Below, piece after piece: positions 54,968 to 64,000 of a stretch of 64,000 nucleotides of DNA (position 1 is the stretch's first letter; the number at the start of each line of letters is the position of its first letter). The notes under the pieces are model-generated. The model had not been told where the DNA came from. It was given only the letters and a program-made list of their open reading frames with translations, and searched no databases. The stretch spans positions 31,283,430 to 31,347,429 of the forward strand of contig OZ024896.1 in the NCBI GenBank assembly GCA_964017195.1. The letters run 5' to 3'. The translations under genes were made by a program, and so were the position numbers. This DNA comes from Siderastrea radians. Lineage: Eukaryota; Cnidaria; Anthozoa; Scleractinia; Rhizangiidae.

Positions 54968-55925
54968 ATGTCTGGTCGCGGAAAAGGAAAGGCAAAGGGC
55001 ACTAAGTCCAAAAGCCGCTCATCCCGAGTGGGGCTTCAGTTCCCTGTAGGTCGTATCACCGTCTTCTTCGCAAAGGCAACTATGCTGAGCGTGTTGGCGC
55101 CGGTGTCCTAGTGGATTTGGACCCCCTCAGAATTCGACCCCCCGGCCCAAATCCGCTAGCGAAAATGGACCCCCCGGTCCAAATTCGCTAGCGAATATGG
55201 ACCCCCGTACGTGGGTCCACTTTCACTAGCGGATTTGTACCCCCTTCGTGGATTTGGACCCTTGTAAAAACTTACGCTACCAAATAACTTCAACAGAATA
55301 TCTGGCTATTTGTATATAAAGCACCGAAATGACTCTTTCGCTCTTCAGACTTGCCAGCAAACTATTTCTCTTGGGTTTTAGAACACGGTAATTATAAGCA
55401 AAAGATTACTATGTTATACGCAGAAGCGCAAAAGCTAATTTATTGAAAAGCTGCCGCGCTTGAAATAAAAAATAAGATGTATATTCCTCGTTCTAAAAAC
55501 GTTCCGGGAGACAGAAGACCTTCTTCTCAAAACTTGCCGTTTTAAAAGGAAATTAATGCCTCGTTAAAGGGGGTCCAAATCCGCGAGAGCGGGTCCATAT
55601 CCGGATATGGACCGGGGGGTCCAAATCCGCTAACGGATATGGACCGGGGGGTCCAAATCCGCGGGGGGTCCGAATCCGCTGTGACACCGGTGCTCCAGTG
55701 TACTTGGCTGCTGTACTGGAGTATTTGCGCGCTGAGATCCTCGAGTTGGCGGACAACGTTGCTCGTGATAACAAGAAGACAAGAATCGTCCCCCGTTATC
55801 TTCAGCTGGCTGTCCGTAATGACGAGGAGTTGAACAAACTGCTCGCTGGGGTCACCATCCCACAACGAGGTGTTCTTCCCAACATCCAGGCTGTACTTCT
55901 GCACAAGAAGGCCGAGAAGAAGTCA
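54968..55925 (+). pseudogene. histone H2A, split by a TIR element
   Basis: The first part (ATG 54968 to 55103) encodes [10 protein letters not shown] and G-L-Q-F-P-V-G-R-I of H2A, but one base is missing near 55056 (R-I-H should follow), shifting the frame. A 583 bp element then interrupts at G-A-G-A-P; the rest (55691 on) reads [10 protein letters not shown] to L-P-N-I-Q-A-V-L-L and K-K-A-E-K-K-S. There is no stop at the usual place: the frame runs on through the 3' stem-loop to 56114. Other changes at conserved sites (L-A-D-N-V-A for L-A-G-N-A-A; P-Q-R-G for A-Q-G-G) fit relaxed constraint. A functional H2A cannot be made from this locus. Confidence 0.93.
55104..55686. mobile_element. 583 bp TIR element inside H2A
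   Basis: Ends TGTCCTAGTGGATTTGGACC and (complement) TGTCACAGCGGATTCGGACC. CCGG is duplicated (55100-55103, 55687-55690), and joining the flanks restores the H2A reading G-A-G-A-P. Each end holds several units of GGTCCAAATCCGCTAGCG type in both orientations; the middle is AT-rich. TG..CA ends with a 4 bp duplication recall Ginger-type or retroviral-integrase-like transposons, but this is only a suggestion. Confidence 0.88.
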
Positions 55926-55959
55926 CACGCTTTTACAGGCTTTCATTTACAAAACAAAC

Positions 55960-55975
55960 GGCTCTTTCAGGAGCC
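55960..55975 (+). terminator. histone 3' stem-loop of the H2A pseudogene
   Basis: GGCTCTTTCAGGAGCC followed by ACCAAA. Intact although the coding region is not. Confidence 0.95.
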
Positions 55976-58521
55976 ACCAAATGTTGACAAAGTCATGACC
56001 ATCAATTTGCTATCGACCAGAACAAAACAATTTTATTTCGAGATACGATACCACCTAGTTGTTATTGGTGACGCAAGCACATTCAGGCGATGGCATAAGG
56101 ACCTTTCTAAGTAAAAGACAGTAACACAAGCGTAAGCATGACAGAAGCAGCCTCATTCATTCTTTTATACTAGGAATAACTGTGACGGACATACGCATAA
56201 GTGCAACTGGAGCACAAAGGAAATTCAGGACATTTTTGCTCCTTGCGTTTATGCTTACATCCAGCCCGTCTTCACGTTGTAAGGACGTTAAGCTTGCACT
56301 AATTTTTGCGCTTCTGCTCTGGTCTCTAGTGCAAACCTGACTTTATGTGATCGGTTTATGCTAGCATCGAGCCTGTTACACGGGCTAGTGAAAACCAGGC
56401 CTAAAAAGCAACACATACCAGTATACTGTGGATGAAAAACACAGTGCAATGAAGATCTAAAACAAAAAGCCCACTTTATGTTCAGTACCTCCAGGTTTCT
56501 GCAAATGGTGCATCGTAAGAAGGCTTCGACAAATATCCCAGTCTCGAAGAGAAAATGTGAGTCTAATCAATAATCGAGCCACCTGAAATGCATCTTTTTC
56601 TTTGTTCCATTAGCGGTTTTCCTTAAATCTAAATCCCGCACTGTATTCGAATTTTGACAACATGCTTTTGAAACAATATAAGACTGATGATTCAAGTGCA
56701 AATTAAGAACAAACTATTGAGAAAAAAAGTGCAAATCTGAGCGCGGCCAGGCAAGAAATGCGCTGCCGTAAACTGTGCTTCGTGTTTCACAAAGTCACAG
56801 AAATTCCAAACACACAGTGATGTCCAGTGCAGTAGGTGTTTACCTAAAGGAATGTTCGAAGTCTTAAGCTTTAAAAAACACTGTAAAACATTGACTGAAT
56901 GAAAAAAATATCTTTCGGCACGAGTTTAGAGAAAACAAGGCAGTTTTGCATTTTGGTCTAGAGGACCTGAATTCTCAAATCAAACTTATTTCTTATACTG
57001 TAGTGGATATCTAAAACCTTCCGTAACAATACTGAAATCAGTCGTCTATGCAATAGCCTCCCACGGGGAGGGGAGACGTATTATCCTCCTCCCCAAATCG
57101 GGGCTATTTCTGATTTATATAGCAACGAGACTGACCTCTCAGAAAGCTTAGTAATATTTCTATTGGTTAGACAGACAACAAAAGGTAAACTTAATTTTCG
57201 TATTTCGACGGACCGCCCCACCATCTCACACACTAATCAATAATAAGGACAAACAACTGTAAATTAACGATGTCGTCGGAAGTGTATACCTTTGTCTTTG
57301 TCCGAAAAAAGTCTGTGGCTAGAATCTTATTATTCGTGGGCTTACAGAAAATTTGACATGATAAGCGATTTCAAGGGATACTAGAATGGACATTTATACA
57401 AGTCCTGATCGATCCTAAAGCACAAAGCGTTTTTATTTCTTCCAAATTATGAGCAAAAACTCTATGCCACACTTTTGAAAGTTGTTGATCAGTGTGTTCT
57501 GATAAATCAAGGCTTTGATAAAAACTATAGCGTATTTTACAGCTCTCAATCGACAGATTAATGTGCCATGTGCCTGTAGTCGGAAAACCGGAAAAGTGTG
57601 AGTGCTTTAGGAGTGGTCAACTATATCAAAAATGCAGGATGGGACACAAATTATACTCGAAGACTGATTTTGGTGTCAAAAAGCTTTAACTCCTGTAATA
57701 ACTTTTCCCAGCTAATGCTGTTAACTGTATGGAAACGAGTAGTGAGAATATAGTTGCTGATATTACAATCAACCTACAATGCCCACTGCCGTTTGGAGCG
57801 CGAGTGTGGGCTAAGGGACGACGAAGTGTGACGCGCATTTGCGCCCTTTGTGCGCGGTTTTTATTTAACTCACTCCACGATCTCTTGAATTAAGGAATAA
57901 AGGGTTTGTGAACAGGTTACCCGCGACCTTTTGTTTGACAAACGCAAGGGAAACGAAAGAAAACCGAGATATACGGGATGTAGTTTACAATTCACATATG
58001 TCGTAAGATTTTAGACACTATAAAGGCGGGTTCTTCTCATCAATCGGTAAGGGGATAAGACTGCAGTCTACTCTCACTGGAAAAGTGAAATTTGACGATT
58101 TTAAACATTCTTAGTAGACAGTAAATTTTCCGCTACAATGCTATAAGTCTGAATAAATATTTCACATTTCTCTTCAACTCCTCTTCCGTGACCGGCGAAA
58201 GCGGATGTTGATTACTGTAAACAAACCGCGAACAAGTCCAAAAGACAAGTTTGGCTAAATCATTTCCGGCTAGCTTACTCATCACAACTGTTCTTGTGCT
58301 GCAAAGGGCGAAACTCTGAGAGAGGGTTTACAGCGAGCGGAAGATAGACTTTTGGTACAAAAAGGAAAGACATTCTTCTTCAAGACAGACTGAAATATTA
58401 GGACTGATGTGACTAGTGTAAGAAAGTGAATGATGGAATGGAACTCAGAGATTTGCATGTAATTATTGGCCTTGAAAAAATATACGAAGACATTACAGTA
58501 AGCTTCACAAGTTAGTATTAA
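55976..58521. other. anonymous sequence
   Basis: No supported gene. Around 56130-56400 GC-variable sequence with GTAAGC/GCTTAC phrases may be a decayed MITE. CACGGGGAGGGGAG near 57063 is mirrored by CCTCCTCCCC near 57091. Confidence 0.35.
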
Positions 58522-59626
58522 CGAGGCCTTCCAAGGGGTAAAAGCGACAAGCGACACGGCCCTGAAAACTGGCGACATGGGACTTTCTAAACACCGACAA
58601 GCGACTCAACTGAACTGGCAAAATACGACAGCGACACAATAAGCACTATAGATAGCGACGTAAGGAAATTGTGTATTTGAAAAAGTTAAGACTGCTGAAC
58701 CATTTTAACCACTAGCATGACTTTGAATTTGCAGCAATTAAACCACTTTGACTTGCCTATCAGAATGCTTAAAATCGCATTCCCGAAGTACAAAATTTCA
58801 AAATTTCCCGGGGGAGAATGCCCCCGTACCCCCTTAGATACTCCAGCCTCACGCGGGCGTTTATCTCTTGGCGAACTCTTCCTTCAAACGCACTGTGTCT
58901 ACACTCTACAGGGTCTCGTGTTTTAGAGTTTCTAAGTGTTAGAAGAATATCCATCGTCCTAAAAGATTGAATTTGTAAATTGGTTTTCTTTTGAGAGACT
59001 ACAAGACAAAGATCTTGAGTGTTTCTTACTCCAAAGGGTTAAGATATGGAGGCGTGTTCGCTTCTGTTATAAAATAGTAATAATCTTATCTTGGGTGCCG
59101 ACGTCACCGTAAAGTGATTTACAGAATGATTTCGCATTGATTTACATAATGATTTCACTTCAACTTCAAGTTTTTTCTCGCCAAGCACTCTTCCAGATCT
59201 CATCGCCTGTTGAAGAAGACATTTAAGAATATTCGCGATCTGTATGCAAAGCGACTTCAGGCCTCACGGTGAGGCTTAACTAGTACCTATAATCTTGATT
59301 TGTGTCATTTGGGGGTAAACTGGCCAATAATTTGACAGTTCCTCTTCACGATCACGTGATATTGAAGACACTAAATCCGTGTTTTAATGCTCTTCCGTTG
59401 ACGATCTGCCGATATGTGCCAAAAACTCATTTGCCACAAAACTCATTTGAGGGCAGTGACTATGACACAACCAGCAATTTCGTTATTTTAGAGAATTTAT
59501 GAAACGACAGCGACATTTGCACGCGCTACAAAAACGACAGCGACATTACAACCATTAGTGCAGCGACATCCGGTTCCTGAGAAAGACGCGACAAAGCGAC
59601 AAGGCTGCCTCCCTTGGAAGGCCTCA
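58522..59626. mobile_element. 1.1 kb TIR element with TTAA target duplication
   Basis: Ends CGAGGCCTTCCAAGGG and (complement) TGAGGCCTTCCAAGGG; TTAA on both sides (58518-58521, 59627-59630). Inside each end are repeated GCGACA/AGCGACA words (58545-58655; 59503-59606). The middle is AT-rich. TTAA suggests piggyBac, Kolobok or Sola3 ancestry, not necessarily the family of the foldback at 823. Confidence 0.85.
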
Positions 59627-59630
59627 TTAA

Positions 59631-60314
59631 CTTAAAGCTCGGGCTTAAAGACAGCAGGTTTTTTAAAAGTGGAGCTGCTTGATCAAAAGAATCGTTTAAA
59701 AATGAAGTTAAGGAAGCTCTTGCGTTTACCTTATTCGTCGTTTAGACTTCATCAAGTGAGTGTAATCGCGCTTTTCACATCCGCATTCAATTTTTATTGT
59801 TTTTCTATTCAACGTTTCATTGATAAGTGAATTTCCTGTCTGGTTTGCGTCTACGGCGAGTCTTAAAGAAAACCCGCAGCTTAATTCTTTCAAACAAAAC
59901 ACTGCGATAAGAGTGATCTATGAGCGCCAGCTAGGAAAACTGAATATTTGCATGTCGACATGCAGACTAATCAATCATACTAAATAGTTTTGCGTTTTAT
60001 ACACAACACAAACATGTTGAAAACAAGAGTTTGCTTAAGTTTTTAAAATAGCCATCGGATTCACTTTCTTTGTCTTTTAGTCCATCGAAATTTGTTGTAT
60101 GGTGAACAGAGAAAAAGAGACCAACTAACTTTTTCGGTAAGGAAAGGGTAAACTGGCCTTGTATTGATGCGAAATGGTCGGAAACTTGTATCGCCCAGAG
60201 AGAAATATTCTCTCATAAGACATGATTTTTCATAGATACATGTAATAGTAAACTAAGGGGCTGAAGTATTTAAATTCAGTTAAGCTGACCCATCTGTTTA
60301 TTTTTATTATCCAG
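59631..60314 (+). promoter_or_regulatory. upstream region of the small secreted-protein gene
   Basis: A donor-like site (ATCAA|GTGAGT at 59755/59756) could end a non-coding first exon; the acceptor before the coding start ends at 60314 (TTATTATCCAG). No TATA box is obvious. Confidence 0.45.
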
Positions 60315-60342
60315 TTCAAATTTGACGAGCGACAACCAGAAG

Positions 60343-62263
60343 ATGTTTCGCTTATTCTTCGTGTTGGCTTTTGGCTTTTTCTTGGTTAGTTCCTTTGGAG
60401 CAAGCCAGGTAACTTCTGAAGTTTTACGTTGTAGATAATTCCTTCTTTTTACGATTCTAACAGTCATACCGGTTTTACGTTGTAGATCAGTTTCCTTCTT
60501 TTTATGATTCTAACAGTCATACCGGAATTATATAACTCGTAATGTGTTTTAGTAACCCTTTCAGCCTTGACATTGAACTTAATAAAATTTTACCTTTCAA
60601 TACTACTTGATCAAACATACAGGCTATGAGAATACAGGGAATGATCACCAAAGATGAAATGTCTTGATGCTCCGACAAATTCTGCTAACATGTACCATAA
60701 AAAGCATATGCAGATGTTATGATCATCTTAAGGAGCTCAGTGTGTCACGAAATTTAGCCAAATAAATTGAGAGAAACGTAAAAATAACCACTTAAAACAT
60801 TGAAGGAAGGTTTTAATAGCACAGCAAATACGAATAAAGGCACGGATGGGCAAACTTGAAGAAGATTAAAATGGATTGCAATTGGGAAAAACTGTTCAAC
60901 CTGACAGTTTTTTTCACAGTTCATCTTTAGTGTTTGTAACTTTAAATATAACGTAAGGGAGACATATTTGTTTGTCACGAAGCTGTGATTTTGTCATTTA
61001 CAAGTAATTTCCTCGCTTTTTTTTAGTTCCATAGCAGGTAAGGGCAAGTGATTAGCAAAACTAAACAAAATGGATGGGCTGCCGTGACACAGCCCCTTTA
61101 AAAAGGTCATGTTCAGCAAAACAGAATCTGTTGTTGACCGCTAAATACCCGGCGTTCTTTACAGTGTCAAAATGTGCACAACATGGCTCCCCTGTGCGAA
61201 CCGTACCGCTTTTATCTCATACATCAAAAATTCTATCTAGCAAACTTTTAATGTTTTGGTTACCTTTTGCATTTCTTCGCACTTCATGCGTAGTCTGGAC
61301 ATTACCCTTTCATTGCAGTTGATCAAGCTTGACACCAGCAACCTTGAAAGAAAAATTAACGATCTGGATAAAAAAATTCAGGTAAGAGAATTAGCAAACA
61401 GTAGAACATGATCTGATCAACGTATGGAGTGACATTTTTTCTTCGAGTGTTCAACCCGATTTTACACGAGTCAATGTGAAGTAGTTGAGTAAAATGTGCT
61501 CAACAAAACCGTTCATGGCTCCCCTGCGAGAACCGTACTGCTTTAATCTCATACATTAAAAACCCTATCTGGCATACTTTTGTTGTTTCTGGTTGCGGGA
61601 GGGGGGGAGGGGAGGCGTTTTGGGCAATAATTCTGTAATAAAAGGATAATCTCCACCAGACCGTGCATAAACTTAGAAAAAAGCCGAAAACAAATTGGTT
61701 ACCTCAGTTTTGCAGTTTTTCTAAGGTCATTCATGGTCTGGACATTATCCTTCAGTATTACAGAATTATTTCCCCAACGCCTTGTCAAGCATGACACCAT
61801 GCAGTAACCTTAAGGAAAAATCAACGATCTGGATAAAATATTCAGATACGAGAGACAATCTTGGTGTGTCCAGCTCAATTTTACACGAATGAGCGCAGGG
61901 TTGTTTTATGTTAAAATATCAAAAATGGCACTGTTGTCTTTTTTACTGCCAAAATAGCCTTTGCTATAAAGTGGAAGAACTTGACATTAAACATCAAAAT
62001 TAATATAAGAACTCGCGTTCGTGTTTCTTTTTTCTCTCTAAATGCAGGGCTTGACAAAGCGAATGAATGGCGCTAGAGTGAGCTGTCAAGGCAGGTCCAC
62101 TGGATTGGAACCCTACTCAGGCGCTCCCATAATGTTCTTGGACAGACAAAACGTTGAGTGTCCATCCCCATATTTCTTGGCCAAATTCCGACTCGTAAGA
62201 GCGGGACACAAGAACTCATCAAGCGTTCGCTATCTTTATCGTTGCTGCAAGTTTATCCTTTGA
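60343..62263 (+). CDS. small secreted cysteine-containing protein, three coding exons
   Basis: Coding exons 60343-60408, 61319-61381 and 62048-62263, all phase 0 with GT/AG sites, give 114 residues. Exon 1 is a signal peptide (M-F-R, then a hydrophobic run, ending G-A-S-Q). Exon 2 (residues 23-43) is a short heptad-like helix, L-E-R-K-I-N-D-L-D-K-K-I. Exon 3 has a dibasic K-R at 47-48, then a compact part with four cysteines (56, 81, 109, 110), D-R-Q-N-V-E-C, F-x-L-V-R, an N-glycosylation site at N99 and R-Y-L-Y-R-C-C. I do not recognise the family; the layout suits a secreted protein that self-associates. Exon joins were read by eye, but the frames agree at all junctions and the stop is at 62261-62263. 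Confidence 0.78.
61500..61860 (+). pseudogene. decayed duplicate of the helix exon
   Basis: Repeats about 170 bp of the intron and the 21-codon exon of 61319-61381: CATGGCTCCCCTG, CTTTAATCTCATACAT and, near 61785-61850, TGTCAAGCATGACACCA and ATCAACGATCTGGATAAAAT. The acceptor CAG and the donor GT are lost and one base is missing in the K-run, so it should not be spliced. An inverted repeat has been inserted (GGCGTTTTGGGCAATAATTC near 61615; complement near 61750-61783). Confidence 0.8.
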
Positions 62264-62691
62264 GTTGACGAGCCAATTAACTACAAATGCAGTTGTTAAG
62301 AGATATCAATGAAGTAGAATCAGCTTTTTACAGGTTGTCCTCCTAAGCAAGGTGTTTGTTAGCTGACTAGATCCCAATCTCCTCAGTTTCTCTTGCGAAG
62401 GTACACCAAGTGTAAAACTCCCTAAACTAAGACTATTTAGGACATTGAGACACAGGTGAAGTAAAATGAAAACTTAATTTGTAATTAAACGAATATAACT
62501 CAAAGATTTATCAAGAGATTATGATTAGCTCATGTAAGGTTATACGCTAGTATGCTCGCATCGTGGACACAATAAAGTAATTGACAACTGCAAGGATCTC
62601 GTGTGTGTGAGATAACTGGGACTGGGGTTCTTTAATCGGAATTTTTGCTCGAGACCCTGACCTCAGGACAAAATATAACATGGACACGCAT
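62264..62691. other. 3' flank of the small secreted-protein gene
   Basis: AT-rich; a poly(A)-signal variant (CAATAAAG) near 62570. No other gene. Confidence 0.4.
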
Positions 62692-62901
62692 TGTGTGCTT
62701 GACCTATGTTGAAATGGCAAGTCTCATTCTAGCTTACTTGCGATTTTTAAGGTATACTCTGAGGACAAAACAACACATGCGATCATTCTTGTAAGTATTT
62801 CCCCCTGCACTATAGTACACTGACTGCATATCGTACATTATTGTTGCATTACGTTCATCTCAACTCACGTGCTGGTCATATGAACGCTGATGAAAAGTAA
62901 C
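62692..62901 (+). repeat. dispersed repeat, copy 2
   Basis: Matches 11637-11842 in the same orientation with a handful of substitutions and one small insertion (ATTCTTGTAAG near 62785). Confidence 0.85.
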
Positions 62902-63032
62902 GGGTCGTTTTTCAAACAATTTTTCATGCATATGTTCCTGTATATGATAAAACCAAGAAAGAAATCATTTCTATGTCTGCTGGAAAATCTGTAGATATGA
63001 CTGATCATGGACACAACATCATAACCTAAAAC

Positions 63033-63894
63033 TTAGAACATGGTCACACCCACTCAGCCAATCAGTGTCCAGCATTTCGATGCTCTATATTCCATAAACT
63101 GTCTTAAATTATGTAAAGTGGCGGGGGCTTTGAAGCACAGGGAAATTGCGGGGTAAAATTACAGAGAATTTCTGCATTCATTAGTGGTTCTATATAGAGC
63201 ATACTAATGAGGCATTGTTTTCCCTTGTTTGGAAGCCTCATTAGTATGCTCTATATAGAGCATACTAATGACTAAGTATAAACTACTAATGAATGCACAA
63301 ATTCTCTGTGAATATTTATAACTAAATCGATAAAATCAACAGCTTCAACGGCTAGAAACACTCATTATTTTTTGCGTTTTAACAAAAAAATGCAATCTTA
63401 CGGCATAATAGCATAGCAAAAAGCAAATCGAAGGAAAAACCATTATTTTACATGAAATACGAACTGTTCAGACCTTAATTGAAACAGAAGGACAGACTTG
63501 TTTCTCCGTGTTTGCCAGACTACGAGTGTTGTACTTGAACTTGACTTAATTTGGCCTCTTGGAGTTTCCTGCGGGTTCCCCACTTGCTGGTGTCGGTGGT
63601 TGTAGCGCCTCGAAGACTGCTTTCACCAGTGTAAATCTAGAAAATCTTTAGCGGCGATCACTGCCTCGAGTTCCAAATTTCCGTGTATTGGCTCATGGCT
63701 GTTTACACACCAACTGCGATAAACCGCGCGGTGAAGCACTCTAAAACATTGCACCTCAAAGGCATGCGTACAGTAGCGAAAATATCGTAAACAAAATAGC
63801 AACGTGATTTCAACGTGAGAACTAAAACATTAAAATGTAAAAATACAATCTGCACGCAAAAACGAAATTCTTCGTGGGTGTGGCCATGTTCTAA
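63033..63894. mobile_element. possible TIR element, about 860 bp
   Basis: TTAGAACATGGTCACACCCA (63033) is mirrored by TGGGTGTGGCCATGTTCTAA (to 63894) with one mismatch. Nested in it is the foldback at 63161-63309. No target duplication is evident. Confidence 0.6.
63161..63309. repeat. 149 bp nested palindrome
   Basis: Outer arms: ACAGAGAATTTCTGCATTCA and its near complement at the right end. Inner arms: CTATATAGAGCATACTAATG and GAGGC, mirrored at 63234-63260, around a 20 base loop. A short foldback element. Confidence 0.88.
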
Positions 63895-63942
63895 GACGGT
63901 TAGACAATGAACGCTCGTGTCCTATGGGATATAGCGTCCCTC

Positions 63943-63991
63943 GCAAGATAGAATGCCACTCGGCCTGCGGCCTCGTGGCATTCTATCTTGC
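63943..63991. repeat. perfect 17 bp-arm hairpin at the window end
   Basis: GCAAGATAGAATGCCAC and its complement around a 15 base loop containing GGCCTGCGGCC. Probably the terminal hairpin of an element that continues past the window. Confidence 0.85.
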
Positions 63992-64000
63992 TCGGGACAC

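Noticed and set aside
1..64000. CRISPR array or bacterial operon
   Set aside because: Introns, histones with stem-loops, SINEs and DIRS-type elements show this is animal nuclear DNA; the tandem repeats have no spacer structure of CRISPR type.

Overview
The window is nuclear DNA of an animal, most likely an anthozoan cnidarian of the stony-coral or sea-anemone type. I infer this from the AT-rich base composition, small GT-AG introns, a divergent replication-dependent H2B/H2A pair with 3' stem-loops, and a dense mix of tyrosine-recombinase retroelements, tRNA-derived SINEs, foldback elements and MITEs. I could not run a search, so no species is claimed.

Layout. About 0.3-6 kb is a decayed DIRS-order (tyrosine recombinase) retroelement whose reverse transcriptase is split by a 1.9 kb foldback element with a TTAA target duplication. 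6-16 kb has no gene that I can support: microsatellites, a degenerate satellite carrying a hAT-like insertion, a TIR element filled with a degenerate minisatellite, and SINE copies. 16.9-18.1 kb is an intact carbohydrate sulfotransferase gene. 18.4-30.5 kb is repeats again (inverted SINE cluster, foldbacks, LINE fragments, several TIR elements). 30.8-31.9 kb is a second, paralogous sulfotransferase, with a MITE inserted exactly at its stop codon and a 3.5 kb TIR element just beyond. 39.6-41.2 kb is a single-exon type II membrane protein resembling O-fucosyltransferases. 45.0-50.1 kb is a multi-exon phospholipid phosphatase (PLPP/LPP family). 54.2-56.0 kb is the H2B/H2A pair; H2A is broken by a 583 bp TIR element. 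60.3-62.3 kb is a three-coding-exon gene for a small secreted cysteine-containing protein. The last 1.7 kb is repeats.

How the genes relate. Three of the five intact genes (two sulfotransferases and the fucosyltransferase-like protein) are predicted Golgi type II enzymes acting on glycans, so the window has a loose glycan-modification neighbourhood. The two sulfotransferases share gene structure (uninterrupted coding sequence just after a 5'UTR splice acceptor) and look like tandem duplicates. The lipid phosphatase, histones and secreted protein have no obvious functional link to them.

The best candidates for something undescribed are: repeated head-to-head SINE palindromes; a hairpin after the SINE tRNA head that keeps a T-rich loop while its stem sequence differs between families; six tandem CCAAT/NF-Y-like sites in a PLPP intron; the secreted-protein gene with a decayed exon duplication; and several elements dated and bounded by exact target-site duplications inside recognisable sequence.
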